Shown one piece after another: positions 50,413-59,853 of a stretch of 64,000 nucleotides of DNA. The stretch is from the NCBI GenBank assembly GCA_009780185.1, contig WRAN01000001.1, positions 245,223-309,222 on the forward strand, given 5' to 3'. The position numbers and the translations under genes are program-made. Below the pieces are notes generated by a model. That model made no database searches, was not told where the DNA came from, and saw only the letters and a program-made list of their open reading frames with translations. The DNA is from Defluviitaleaceae bacterium (GTDB taxonomy: Bacteria; Bacillota; Clostridia; Lachnospirales; WQUN01). Position 1 is the stretch's first letter; every line of letters begins with the position of its first letter.

Positions 50413-52008
50413 ATGTTAGAAGTATCATTAAATGACATCACCATAAATTTTGGATTCAAAGAAGTATTAAAAGGCGTAAGCTTTTCTGTTACCACAGGAG
50501 AAAAAGTTGCCCTAGTTGGTGGCAACGGCTCTGGAAAAACCACGTTGCTTCGCATTATCATGGGCCTACAAAGCTACGACAAAGGAAGCTGTACAACCAG
50601 AAAAGGCGCAACGGTGGGATACCTAGAACAAGATTCGGATATAGCAAGCGCTATTACCGTAGAGCAATTTTTGAAGGAATCTCAACAAGAAGCCTTTGAA
50701 ATGGAAACCAAGCTTCGCGCCATGGAAACACGTATGTCGGAGCCTATAACACCCGACCAACTAGATAAACTGTTATCCGAATACGACAAGCTACAAAACC
50801 AATTCGCTGCAATAGGTGGATACGAAACCGAAGCCGCCTTTAGCCGAATCTGCGGGGCATTCAAATTTGGAGAAGGGTTCCTGACAAGGGAGTGCAATCA
50901 GCTTAGTGGCGGACAAAAAACCATAGTAAAGCTAGCTAGAGTACTACTTCAAGCCCCAGATATTCTCCTATTGGACGAACCTACAAACCACCTGGATATA
51001 GAAACCCTAGAATGGTTAGAGGGCTTTCTTCGTGACTATAAAGGCACAGTAATCCTCATATCCCACGACAGATATTTCCTGGACAAAACCATAAAAAAGA
51101 CCATCCTGCTATACCAAGGCCAGGTAGAGGTATACGGCGGCAATTACTCCTTCTGCCTGCAAGAACAAGAGCGCCTTATGATGCTAGAGTTTGAAAAATA
51201 CAAGCACCAACAACGAATAATCGAGCACATGAAAGAAGAAATCAAACGGATTAAGCTAGCCAACAGGTTTTCCAGGAGAGCCGTAATCATGCAGCGGCGG
51301 CTAGACAGAATGGTAAAATTAGAGCGACCCGACGTTGACCCAGATAAGCTACCCATCCACTTTGCTATGGGTGGGCGCAGCGGAAAACGTGTAATCACGA
51401 TCCGTGATTTGGATTTTTCCTATGACAGCAATAGCCTGCTCGAAAAAGCTAATATGGACGTGCTTTTCAAAGATAGAGTCTGCCTTCTTGGCCCCAACGG
51501 AACCGGCAAAAGCACGATTATTAAGCTGCTAATGGGGCAGCTAACGCCTAATGATGGAAGCGTCAACCTAGCAGAAAGCGCCAAAATCGGATATATAGAG
51601 CAGGAAGTCACATTCCCCAACGAAAAGGCAACGATTCTTGATGCCTTCCGGGAAGATGCAGTAATCCATGAAAACGAAGCACGGCGCATCCTGGCGAAGT
51701 TCTTTATCACTGGCGATGATATCTATAAGCGCCTACACAGCCTCTCCGGTGGAGAACGTGTGATTTTACGCCTAGCGATGGAATTACAGCGGCCTATCAA
51801 TTTTCTTATTCTAGACGAACCCACCAATCATCTAGATATTGACACAAAGGAGATTTTAGAAGAATCCCTCGCGGATTATAAAGGGACGATTCTATTTATC
51901 TCTCACGACCGCTATTTCATTAACCGGCTTGCAACTAAGATTGTATATATTAAAGATAAACGTCTCCATAGTGTTGACGGCAACTTTGATGCATATATCT
52001 CATCCTAA
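50413..52008 (+). CDS. ABC-F family ATP-binding protein
   Basis: 531 residues with two ATPase domains and no membrane helix. Walker A motifs GGNGSGKTT and GPNGTGKST, signature motifs LSGGQ and LSGGE, Walker B 'LLLDEPTNHLDIETLEW' and 'LILDEPTNHLDI'. The interdomain linker is helical and basic ('EEIKRIKLANRFSRRAVIMQ'), as in ABC-F proteins that enter the ribosomal E site. Many clostridial members protect ribosomes from antibiotics; others are housekeeping. The upstream small gene plus terminator would suit attenuation control. Confidence 0.93.
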   Translation: MLEVSLNDITINFGFKEVLKGVSFSVTTGEKVALVGGNGSGKTTLLRIIMGLQSYDKGSCTTRKGATVGYLEQDSDIASAITVEQFLKESQQEAFEMETKLRAMETRMSEPITPDQLDKLLSEYDKLQNQFAAIGGYETEAAFSRICGAFKFGEGFLTRECNQLSGGQKTIVKLARVLLQAPDILLLDEPTNHLDIETLEWLEGFLRDYKGTVILISHDRYFLDKTIKKTILLYQGQVEVYGGNYSFCLQEQERLMMLEFEKYKHQQRIIEHMKEEIKRIKLANRFSRRAVIMQRRLDRMVKLERPDVDPDKLPIHFAMGGRSGKRVITIRDLDFSYDSNSLLEKANMDVLFKDRVCLLGPNGTGKSTIIKLLMGQLTPNDGSVNLAESAKIGYIEQEVTFPNEKATILDAFREDAVIHENEARRILAKFFITGDDIYKRLHSLSGGERVILRLAMELQRPINFLILDEPTNHLDIDTKEILEESLADYKGTILFISHDRYFINRLATKIVYIKDKRLHSVDGNFDAYISS

Positions 52009-52069
52009 AACTCATATATTCAATATATACTAAGCCAAGGCTAGTCCATGTTTTAAAGGGGTGCGTTTT

Positions 52070-54517
52070 GTGAAATTAATCCTAAGCCTTTTTCTTCTTC
52101 TAATATTACTTGTCGCCTGCGGCGCAACCGAAGATGTTGGAGGGCGACTTCCAATGATTGTCACCCAATGGGAAGATGATATCGACGGAGATATTTTGCG
52201 ATGGTTTATATATGAAGGTTATCCAGAAACCTTTGCCACCCCTGTTCAGCAGACAGAGGGTATTGCCCGTATTGGGGATGACTTTCCCGTGCCTCGTGCA
52301 ATGGCGGCAAAAATGCTGGCGTTGGCATCTGTTGACCCATACACTATTGACGCCTGGGCGCGATATCCGTCAATTGCTTTTTCTGACGTTGCCCAAGGCG
52401 CTTGGTATTTTCCTTATATAAACGCGGTATATGTTCTTAGTCAGATGTCTGGCGGTGGCGAGACTTTTAGACCCAGGGACATGCTTACCCTACACGAGGC
52501 AGGTCTGCTTATGACCAACATCAACCCTCAAGGCCCCGGTTTGCTGGTAACCCAGGAAAACCGAGGCCTTCCCATATCATATGCTTTGTGGGTTGACTTA
52601 TTCATCCAATACCTTGGGGCTATGGAAGAAAAAGATGTAATGGACACTGTACAAGTTATTCCGCTTCAAAGTAATGCTGAAAGAATTACCACCAATATAG
52701 GCTCTTTCTCAAGTGCGGGAATCAATATGGCCCACTATCTAAACCAAGAAGTAAAGATACTACACCGAGACGGCGAAATTGTAGCCCTACTAGGTTTAGT
52801 AAACCCTGAGCCATACCTAAGAGGTGCATTTATCTTAGAGAGAGATAGTCTTGGACTTACTGTTTCTATAGGAGGGTTTACTGGCCGTTTTGTATATGCT
52901 CACGGGGTTGAGCCTTTGGGTGATGGCACCATCGCCGACATTCAAATCTCTGGCGGCAACATTATTAACACAGTACCGTCAGAAAAGATAATCAGGGGGA
53001 CAATCGAGCAAGTAGGAGCCAGCCGCATCATGTTGCGAGAATGGGGGCTTTTGCCATTACGGGCATCCTTTGCCGTCTATTCAATCAACGGGGAAAGAAA
53101 AAGCCCCGCGGATCTAATTGTCGGGGCCAATATTGCAGATTTTCATATAACAGGTGGGGCAATAGGGGCGGCTATTGTTACAGATACAGCCTCTCCGGTT
53201 AATATCCGTGTGCTTATCGGGACCTCGAATTTTGCAGGCGTGATACATGACAGAGTATCCATAACCTCTACAGGCTCCTTTATAGCCGCAGGTGAAACCT
53301 TAGCCGCCGGGGAAATATTTTCGGTATCAGGTGATGACCTTGCAGATGGCAGCAGGGTTTATATTGAGCCAACAAGCCCGGATTACCGCCTGGAGATTAT
53401 AGGCCTTGTACGCAACCAACCCACCCCACTATACCGCGGCCGGATAGAAATTACACGCTCTAATGGCGGCTTTGTTATTGTAAACGAACTATGCTTAGAA
53501 GAATATCTCTACGCCGTTGTCCCCAGCGAAATGCCTTCATTTTTTGGCCTAGAGGCTGCAAAGGTACAAGCGGTAACAGCCCGCACCTTTGCCATCCACC
53601 AGTTTTACGAAAACCGATTCCGTGCCTTTGGCGCTCATGTAGACGACTCAGTTATCAGCCAGGTTTACAATAATATCCCAGAAAACGATATTTCCCGGGA
53701 AGCAGTAAGAGCCACAGCAGGCCAGGTGCTTATGTACAACGGTGAGATAATTATAGCCAATTTCTTCTCCACATCCAGCGGAGCCACCGCCAACTTTGGG
53801 GAAGTATGGGCCAGCGGTAGCAATTTCCCGGGAAATACCCCCGTATATCTTTCATCTGCCTTGCAATTTGACGAAGATGAAATATCCGATAGGGCACTTA
53901 GAAATGCCGTAAGAGATTTAAGCCGAGAAGAAAACGCGGATCTATTTTTCCGTGCCTCGGACATACCAGCCTTTGAAAGGGATTTACCTTGGTTCCGTTG
54001 GCAGGTACGCATGACCGCCGAGGAACTATCCGGCAGCATAAACCAAAGCTTAGCCTCTCGCCAGCAAGCTAATCCCAGCATGATCCACACCCTGGATGCA
54101 TCAGGGGTTGCTACAGCAAGACGGTTAGACAGTATCGGGCGCATTACCAACCTGGAAATAACACGTCGAGGCCAAGGTGGTAATGTAATGGAAGTTATTA
54201 TTTCCGGCACTCAGGGAAATGTACGGGTCCAGACAGAGTTTAACATACGTACCCTTCTTGCCCCCCGCTCCGCCGTAGTAACCCGCATAAATAGCGGTGA
54301 TGTAAATAATCTATCCCTAATGCCCAGCGGATTTTTTACAATAGAAAAAGAAACCGACACCAGCGGCAACCTAATCGCCATCGTATTTTATGGCGGCGGT
54401 CACGGACATGGTGTCGGCATGAGTCAAAATGGAGCTAACGTGTTACTTAATATGGGATATACCTACAGAGATGTTTTAATGCATTTTTATCCCGGTACAG
54501 AGCTACGGCTATACTAG
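52070..54517 (+). CDS. SpoIID/LytB-domain lipoprotein with SLH-like region
   Basis: About 815 residues from GTG at 52070, chosen because AAAGGGG lies before it. A lipobox LVAC ends at Cys17, so it is a membrane lipoprotein. An S-layer-homology-like part follows ('FSDVAQGAWYFPYINAVYVL', residues about 105-125). The C-terminal third is a SpoIID domain: 'LCLEEYLYAVVPSEMPSFFG', 'EAAKVQAVTARTFAIHQF' and 'GHGHGVGMSQNGANVLLNMG'. SpoIID is a lytic transglycosylase needed for engulfment. A lipid anchor plus SLH-like part plus SpoIID is an unusual architecture, so this may be a vegetative relative rather than SpoIID proper. Confidence 0.87.
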   Translation: MKLILSLFLLLILLVACGATEDVGGRLPMIVTQWEDDIDGDILRWFIYEGYPETFATPVQQTEGIARIGDDFPVPRAMAAKMLALASVDPYTIDAWARYPSIAFSDVAQGAWYFPYINAVYVLSQMSGGGETFRPRDMLTLHEAGLLMTNINPQGPGLLVTQENRGLPISYALWVDLFIQYLGAMEEKDVMDTVQVIPLQSNAERITTNIGSFSSAGINMAHYLNQEVKILHRDGEIVALLGLVNPEPYLRGAFILERDSLGLTVSIGGFTGRFVYAHGVEPLGDGTIADIQISGGNIINTVPSEKIIRGTIEQVGASRIMLREWGLLPLRASFAVYSINGERKSPADLIVGANIADFHITGGAIGAAIVTDTASPVNIRVLIGTSNFAGVIHDRVSITSTGSFIAAGETLAAGEIFSVSGDDLADGSRVYIEPTSPDYRLEIIGLVRNQPTPLYRGRIEITRSNGGFVIVNELCLEEYLYAVVPSEMPSFFGLEAAKVQAVTARTFAIHQFYENRFRAFGAHVDDSVISQVYNNIPENDISREAVRATAGQVLMYNGEIIIANFFSTSSGATANFGEVWASGSNFPGNTPVYLSSALQFDEDEISDRALRNAVRDLSREENADLFFRASDIPAFERDLPWFRWQVRMTAEELSGSINQSLASRQQANPSMIHTLDASGVATARRLDSIGRITNLEITRRGQGGNVMEVIISGTQGNVRVQTEFNIRTLLAPRSAVVTRINSGDVNNLSLMPSGFFTIEKETDTSGNLIAIVFYGGGHGHGVGMSQNGANVLLNMGYTYRDVLMHFYPGTELRLY

Positions 54518-54539
54518 GGCCTGTTGCCACTAACAAAGA

Positions 54540-55787
54540 TTACCTCCTCAAAGCACTTAAAAGAAGTATCAGCATCAACATATTGGTAGCTTGGTTGCTT
54601 TCCTCAGGCCATTCTATAACTTGATTGCTTTGGTCATTGCATCCGCAAGCCCCTGATGCAAAGGTTGACACTGTGTCTCCAGCTCCACATTCCTGGGATA
54701 GACGCGCCCAAGTCAGCGGCCCAACAACACCATCAGGATTTAGGTTGAATAACCGCTGAAAGTTCATAACAGCAGCCTGAGTCATTGGCCCAAAGGCTCC
54801 ATCCTCCGCCAATTGCCTGCTACAAGGCTGAGAAACATTGTTTAGACAGCGCTGAACCCGGCGCACTTCTTCTCCGCGAGAGCCTACTCTTAGCGGTGTT
54901 CCCGGATATGCCCCCATAGCACCGCCACCGCTACCTCCGCCACCAGAACCGCCATCTCCCGGACATTCCTGCGCTAACCGTCCCCAAGTAATAGGGCCAA
55001 CAACCCCATCTGGTGAAAGACCGAATATCCGCTGGAATGTGGTCACGGCATCAAAAGTCCTTGGTCCAAATATTCCATCTTCAGATAGCCGTTGAATAGT
55101 AGGATGCCTTAAACCGACCCGGTTAAGGCAGCTTTGTATCTGCCGTACGGCTTCACTTTGGTCCCCTACCCTAATTGCAGTTCCCGGATATGATGGCATA
55201 CCGCCTCCGGTTCCGCCGCCTCCTGATCCGCCGCCGCTTATGGGAAAGACCTCTCGTATTCCTTCCGCAATGGCCATTGCCATGGTGTTAATATCCAATA
55301 GTGCCATGTCTGCGGGATTATTGATAAAGGCGCACTCCACCAGCACCGCAGGCATATTTGCAAGCCTAATTATGCCAAAAGCATCCTGGCCTTGGGCATT
55401 GACTTGGGTTTTTATACCTCTGTCACGAAAACCCAGTGCCACAATGCGATTAAGAATAGCCCTGGCGAGCGCACGCCCCCGACCAGTATCTCTTACGCTA
55501 TAAAAAACTTCAGACCCAGTGCCTGGGGTTCCTTGATTGGAGTTAAAATGTATTTCTACCAAAGCGTCTACACGGTTTTCATTGGCACGGTTAGCGTCCG
55601 CGGTGATGCTTCTATTTACATCTGTTGTACGATTGTTGAGTACGGTATAACCCCATCCTCGCAGTATCCCTGTTACGGCATTTGAAATGGCTAGATTTAG
55701 ATCCTTTTCCTGGCGACCTAGGGCCACAGCCCCAGGGTCAGAACCACCGTGTCCTGCGTATACAGCTATTCTTGGCAATTTACTCAC
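54540..55787 (-). CDS. N-acetylmuramoyl-L-alanine amidase with two peptidoglycan-binding domains
   Basis: 415 residues. The Amidase_3 domain (residues 1-180) shows the zinc ligands in 'VYAGHGGSDPGA' (His), 'RQEKDLNL' (Glu) and 'VEIHFNSNQG' (His), and the catalytic Glu in 'VLVECAFINNPAD'. Two glycine-rich linkers lead to PG_binding_1 domains ('SEDGIFGPRTFDAVTTFQRI', 'AEDGAFGPMTQAAVMNFQRL'). No signal peptide, like spore-cortex or lysis amidases released by other means. A short hydrophobic C-terminus follows. Convergent with the SpoIID-like gene. Confidence 0.9.
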   Translation of the reverse strand: MSKLPRIAVYAGHGGSDPGAVALGRQEKDLNLAISNAVTGILRGWGYTVLNNRTTDVNRSITADANRANENRVDALVEIHFNSNQGTPGTGSEVFYSVRDTGRGRALARAILNRIVALGFRDRGIKTQVNAQGQDAFGIIRLANMPAVLVECAFINNPADMALLDINTMAMAIAEGIREVFPISGGGSGGGGTGGGMPSYPGTAIRVGDQSEAVRQIQSCLNRVGLRHPTIQRLSEDGIFGPRTFDAVTTFQRIFGLSPDGVVGPITWGRLAQECPGDGGSGGGGSGGGAMGAYPGTPLRVGSRGEEVRRVQRCLNNVSQPCSRQLAEDGAFGPMTQAAVMNFQRLFNLNPDGVVGPLTWARLSQECGAGDTVSTFASGACGCNDQSNQVIEWPEESNQATNMLMLILLLSALRR

Positions 55788-55852
55788 TCATTTCTCTATA
55801 TCCTTATGACATGTTATGTATAAAACAAGCTGTATGGAACCCTATATAAAGC

Positions 55853-55883
55853 ACAAAAAAAGGCTATCCTCAAAGGATAGCCT
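55853..55883 (-). terminator. Terminator of the cotH operon
   Basis: Perfect 10-bp stem AGGCTATCCT (55861-55870) / AGGATAGCCT (55874-55883) with an eight-base T-run on the minus strand. Confidence 0.88.
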
Positions 55884-55893
55884 CATTATTCTA

Positions 55894-57393
55894 TTATCGC
55901 TTAAAAATCTTATGCAAATCATCAAAGCCTACCCGTGTGAAGAACTGATAACGGGCATATATGAAGCGAGTCAAATGATCGACACTATAATCAAAGCCAT
56001 TTAGCTCCCTAGACTCCCTATTAGCGCCATGGGATATTATAGGCCATAGCTCATAATTTCTTTCAGCAGCGGTGCGTATCACGGCGCTATATTGCTCTAT
56101 GCTGAGTAAAGGAAAACCCTCAGGCGGCGATTGATTACCAAGTAGGACATTGATGGCAAAAGAAAAATCCTCCCAAGCATCAACAACCGCGTCTCTAAAC
56201 GCTTCATGCTGCCACAGTCCGGCATAGATGGACTCTCTGCGAGGACTATTCTGGCTAAACGGTGTCCACCATCCTTCCGGGTCGCTCAGGTCGATAAAGG
56301 TGTAGGAACCGTCGTTTTCGCCCCAAAAACCGACATTTCCCAACGCGATATCAAAGTCCCACGCCGGCCCGAAATGCAGCAATCCATCTCCGTCCACATC
56401 AGATGCTTTCCAAAACCATATACTGGAAGATGTGCCGTCATGGTTTTTGCTAAACTCTTGAAGTAAAAACATTTTGGCGGCAGATTCTATATTGATGTAT
56501 TCCGTAAAATGTCGGCCATTCTCATTGTAGCCAGTAGCAGAAAATACTGCGTCCTCCATCCCCTGAAAGAAATTACTGATATATGCGACCTGTTCAGCGG
56601 AAGCACGCTGAGGGCTGGCGATGGATATGTTGCTTCCGTCTCGCGTTACAAAACCGCTTTCTTCATATTTATAGTACCCCTCAAGAAGATATGGGCCAGT
56701 GATGTCTGTAGGATTGTTGGGTATATGAAACCCTCTGATATGCCCATTATCGAAATGTGGAAATTCACTAAGCGGTCTGTCGTTAAGGCGCCTGGTTTCT
56801 CTTTCCAAGTCACCTATATCGTTTATTCTTTGGTTTCTGTCAATAATGATTCTTTCCGTCAGCTGATACAATCCCCTGTATTCACCGTTTACATATAGTT
56901 CCACGAAAACCGACTTGGCCGAATAAGGCATCCCGATAGCGGCGGCAAGGTCAAGCATGATTCTATTGCGCAGCATTGTATCGTCTTGCGCGTTGGCCAA
57001 AAGTGCAAATGTTCTGGCGGGGTTCATCCCAAACAAACTTTGAGGCTCTGGAAACCGAATGTTATACGGCCTTTTTGGAAGATTCCATGTAGAGCGCCCT
57101 CTTCCCCTGAGTCGGTCAAATTCACCGCTGAAGATTATATTCCCATCGGCATCAACAATAGTAGCAGTGCCGGGTGCCTCGTTTGACCGATCCGCGTCAA
57201 ACCAGGATATGTCCCGCTCGGTTTCTAAAAAAATGGTACCGACACTCATGACATGCTCGCTGTATGACATAAAGGCTGCGGTTGCGATGTCGGGCGATGT
57301 TGGTTCCTCAGGGTTGTGTGTGAGGAAAAACACCCAACTCAACGTAAGGCCTAACGCCAATATAATGATGGCAAAGACGGCGCGCTTGTTCAT
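55894..57393 (-). CDS. CotH kinase family protein
   Basis: 499 residues from the ATG at 57393, which overlaps the MORN stop (ATGA). One N-terminal membrane helix (about residues 5-25). The CotH core contains 'RGRGRSTWNLPKRPYNIRF', 'FALLANAQDDTMLRNRIM', 'ELYVNGEYRGLYQLTE', and the catalytic-loop pair 'KNHDG' and 'AWDFDIALG'. In Bacillus CotH phosphorylates spore-coat proteins; here the membrane anchor places the kinase outside the cell. It is the last gene of a four-gene operon with MORN, membrane and GTPase genes. Typical length. Confidence 0.9.
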   Translation of the reverse strand: MNKRAVFAIIILALGLTLSWVFFLTHNPEEPTSPDIATAAFMSYSEHVMSVGTIFLETERDISWFDADRSNEAPGTATIVDADGNIIFSGEFDRLRGRGRSTWNLPKRPYNIRFPEPQSLFGMNPARTFALLANAQDDTMLRNRIMLDLAAAIGMPYSAKSVFVELYVNGEYRGLYQLTERIIIDRNQRINDIGDLERETRRLNDRPLSEFPHFDNGHIRGFHIPNNPTDITGPYLLEGYYKYEESGFVTRDGSNISIASPQRASAEQVAYISNFFQGMEDAVFSATGYNENGRHFTEYINIESAAKMFLLQEFSKNHDGTSSSIWFWKASDVDGDGLLHFGPAWDFDIALGNVGFWGENDGSYTFIDLSDPEGWWTPFSQNSPRRESIYAGLWQHEAFRDAVVDAWEDFSFAINVLLGNQSPPEGFPLLSIEQYSAVIRTAAERNYELWPIISHGANRESRELNGFDYSVDHLTRFIYARYQFFTRVGFDDLHKIFKR

Positions 57394-58355
57394 AATTCTA
57401 TAAACTGCCCATATGCCCATCTTCCGATAAGCATAGTTCCGTCTGGGCGGGTTAGCACTCCATGTCCATGCTCAAGGTCGTTCTGCCACGAGCCTTCCCA
57501 TCTATAACTTCCCCATACATATATTCCGTGGCCGTTTCGCCTACCGTTATGCCAGTAGCCTTCATACCAGCTGCCGTTTGCCCATGCAAATCGTCCCCAT
57601 CCGTGATGGTGATTACCCAGCCAGTTGCCTTCATACCAGTCACCATTAGCAAATTGCTGTTGCCCAAAACCGGAGCGCTGACCATTTGCCCATTCGCCTT
57701 CGTACCAGCCGCCCCATGTATCCGTGCTAACACCCCAGCCATGCCAAAGGCCACCCTGCCACCCGCCATCGTACCAACTGCCATCCGGCCATGCCATATA
57801 CCCACTGCCTGTCCGCTGTCCGCTGACCCAATCACCGTCATACCAGCTGCCGTCGTCCCATTCAATTCGGCCCCGGCCATGTGGGACATTGTTGACCCAG
57901 TATCCCACATACCTTCCCCCATCAAACTCTGCCGTTCTATGACCAGTGAATAGCGGAGGGGGCGTTGGGGTTGGTGAGGGAGACGCCTCAGGGGTTGGTG
58001 AAGCTGCCGGTGTGGGAGAAGCCTCAGGGGTTGTAGTTGGCTCGGGGGTCGGCGTAGATTCAGCTTCAGGCGTCGGAGTTGGTATTATCTCCGGTGTGGG
58101 AGTTGGTGTGGCCTCCGGTGTGGGGGTTGGCACATACGCTGCATCCGGAGTTGGTTCCGGAGTTGGTGGCGCAGGTGTCGCCTCAGGTGTAGGAGTCGAA
58201 GTTGCAGCAGGAGAGGGAGTGGGCGCTTGTGCCACTGTATCCGATAAAGACGGAAAGGCAACGCCCACAATATAAACAACCATAGAAAGCAAAATACCTA
58301 CAGCGACAAAGGTACAAAAATGCAATACAATGCTGAGTCTCGTTTTCGAATTCAT
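57390..58355 (-). CDS. MORN-repeat protein with a Pro/Thr-rich stalk
   Basis: 321 residues from the ATG at 58355, which overlaps the previous stop (TGATG). A membrane helix (about residues 10-35) is followed by about 100 residues of P-T-P-E repeats, then seven or eight MORN repeats of the type G-x-W-Y-E-G-x-W-x-x-G-x-x-x-G-x-G. The stalk and helix put the repeats outside the cell. MORN sheets bind lipids or proteins in other organisms. Operon with cotH downstream; the two are probably functionally linked, for example scaffold and kinase. Confidence 0.88.
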   Translation of the reverse strand: MNSKTRLSIVLHFCTFVAVGILLSMVVYIVGVAFPSLSDTVAQAPTPSPAATSTPTPEATPAPPTPEPTPDAAYVPTPTPEATPTPTPEIIPTPTPEAESTPTPEPTTTPEASPTPAASPTPEASPSPTPTPPPLFTGHRTAEFDGGRYVGYWVNNVPHGRGRIEWDDGSWYDGDWVSGQRTGSGYMAWPDGSWYDGGWQGGLWHGWGVSTDTWGGWYEGEWANGQRSGFGQQQFANGDWYEGNWLGNHHHGWGRFAWANGSWYEGYWHNGRRNGHGIYVWGSYRWEGSWQNDLEHGHGVLTRPDGTMLIGRWAYGQFIEL

Positions 58356-58747
58356 CAGATAAACCTCGCAGCAATCCATATACCTGCATTTATCCCAAAC
58401 CCAGCATTTACAAGCCTTAATCCAGAAAGCTTAAGCCAGGATGTATCAATACATGGTACAGGAAAATTGGGAATCAAAGTTTCTATTACCCAAAGCACAA
58501 AACCAATTCCCACAAGTATTACAGGGATTATGTAAAGATTTGCAATGCCCCACCCTACAGACAAGAATCCGTAATTGCTGACAGCGCTAAAGAACCGGAT
58601 TGTAAATCCAATATTCATTACAACGCTTATGGCAGAAGGCAAAAGAAGAGCGAACACCAGCCCAATGGGTATACCAGTCTTTGATTTAAAGAATTGCAAT
58701 AAAACAGCAATAATTACAATGTGATACAGTATTACAAACCAGAACAT
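58355..58747 (-). CDS. Small integral membrane protein
   Basis: About 130 residues from the ATG at 58747 (AAAGGAG before it). Three or four hydrophobic helices ('MFWFVILYHIVIIAVLLQFF', 'IGLVFALLLPSAISVVMNIG', 'LYIIPVILVGIGFVLWVIET') with short loops. No family recognised. It sits between the GTPase-like and MORN genes and overlaps the MORN start. Confidence 0.75.
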   Translation of the reverse strand: MFWFVILYHIVIIAVLLQFFKSKTGIPIGLVFALLLPSAISVVMNIGFTIRFFSAVSNYGFLSVGWGIANLYIIPVILVGIGFVLWVIETLIPNFPVPCIDTSWLKLSGLRLVNAGFGINAGIWIAARFI

Positions 58748-58760
58748 GAGGCTCACTCCT

Positions 58761-59717
58761 TTATACAAAACCTCGTAGCTTCAATAACCATAGAAGGGGA
58801 TCCAAAACCCTATGTGGCCTTATTTCTCCAAGATTTGCCCCGCTTGGGGTATGTCCATAACCAGATACCGCAAAATACATATGCTTATTGGAAATATCTG
58901 ATACCAACGTTGTTAGAGCCGTCAAGTTAAAGCTCGTAAGCAGCATTTCTATCTCCCGGCTGGATTCTTTTAACCGATTTAAACTAACCGTTCCATTTTC
59001 TATTACATAAGCAAAAGGCTTGTATATATTGCTGGCAGATGCCAGATGGTTCTGCTTTAAATATGGACAGTTGAAAAGCAAATCAAACTTTGTAAACACA
59101 ATTGCTATGGGTTTATTTTTAATGTTTGCCCTTATCGCAAAATCATAAATTGCTTCTGTTATAGGTTTTGTCACACTAGGGTCGCGACCTTGATAAACCC
59201 CATGCTGATTGGTGTCAAAGCCATGGTCTTTTAGGGTATAGCGGATTTCTGGGATATTTAAAGGGTCAATTGTAAGGATAAAGGCCTCCGAATCTTCGAA
59301 GAACTCATTGCTAATGCTATTTCTTGCAAAGTCTTCCCCGTTTGCTTCAAGGAAACTAAGCTCGTAGCCTTTGTCGCTATGGGTAAAACTTACTTGTCTG
59401 TCTTCTATGTACGGTGAGTCTTTTATGTTGCTGGGTATTCTATCTATAAAAATCGAGTGTGCGATATCCTTGTACTCTGGTGGTGGGTCATTATAAATGG
59501 CGTCAGGTTCATTTAGGCCTGCTAGGAAGTTGACATATACTCCTCCGAGGGTCTGACGCGGATTTTGCAATGTTTCCAGTGCAATGGAAGTAAAACTGGT
59601 TTTGCCGGAAGCTGGAAGTCCAGCTATTCCGATTTTAAGTAAAGGCGCGCCCCTTCGCGTATCCCCAAAGCCCCTCAGGAAATCATAATTAAGTTTGCTG
59701 ACTATACTGTTCAGCAT
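58761..59717 (-). CDS. P-loop GTPase-like protein
   Basis: 318 residues from the ATG at 59717 (AAGAGGTG before it). Walker A GLPASGKTS (residues 33-41), a switch-like 'DFARNSISNEFFED' region, and 'IVFTKFDLLF', close to the T/N-K-x-D guanine-recognition motif, after a beta strand. The pattern is similar to the double-GTPase (DO-GTPase) and other TRAFAC-like proteins linked to bacterial surface or conflict systems; exact family uncertain. First gene of the operon. Confidence 0.75.
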   Translation of the reverse strand: MLNSIVSKLNYDFLRGFGDTRRGAPLLKIGIAGLPASGKTSFTSIALETLQNPRQTLGGVYVNFLAGLNEPDAIYNDPPPEYKDIAHSIFIDRIPSNIKDSPYIEDRQVSFTHSDKGYELSFLEANGEDFARNSISNEFFEDSEAFILTIDPLNIPEIRYTLKDHGFDTNQHGVYQGRDPSVTKPITEAIYDFAIRANIKNKPIAIVFTKFDLLFNCPYLKQNHLASASNIYKPFAYVIENGTVSLNRLKESSREIEMLLTSFNLTALTTLVSDISNKHMYFAVSGYGHTPSGANLGEIRPHRVLDPLLWLLKLRGFV

Positions 59718-59751
59718 TTTAACACCTCTTTTACGATAAAACTACATGTAT

Positions 59752-59767
59752 AGCGAATTAATTCGCT
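59752..59767. promoter_or_regulatory. Perfect palindrome in the leuS upstream region
   Basis: AGCGAATT / AATTCGCT (59752-59767) is a 16-base perfect palindrome without a loop, in the 136-base gap between the divergent GTPase-like and leuS genes. Possible operator. I found no T-box there. Confidence 0.45.
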
Positions 59768-59853
59768 TATACCCTACAATGCGTAGTTTAGCATATATAC
59801 AAGAGCTAAAGCAAGGAGTTATAATAGATAAAATATTAAAAGAAGGTGACGAA

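Noticed and set aside
57946..58275. Plus-strand frame of Gly/Val repeats
   Set aside because: Antisense of the Pro/Thr stalk of the MORN protein.
59718..59853. T-box riboswitch before leuS
   Set aside because: The gap is only 136 bases, with no specifier stem, no T-box sequence and no terminator.
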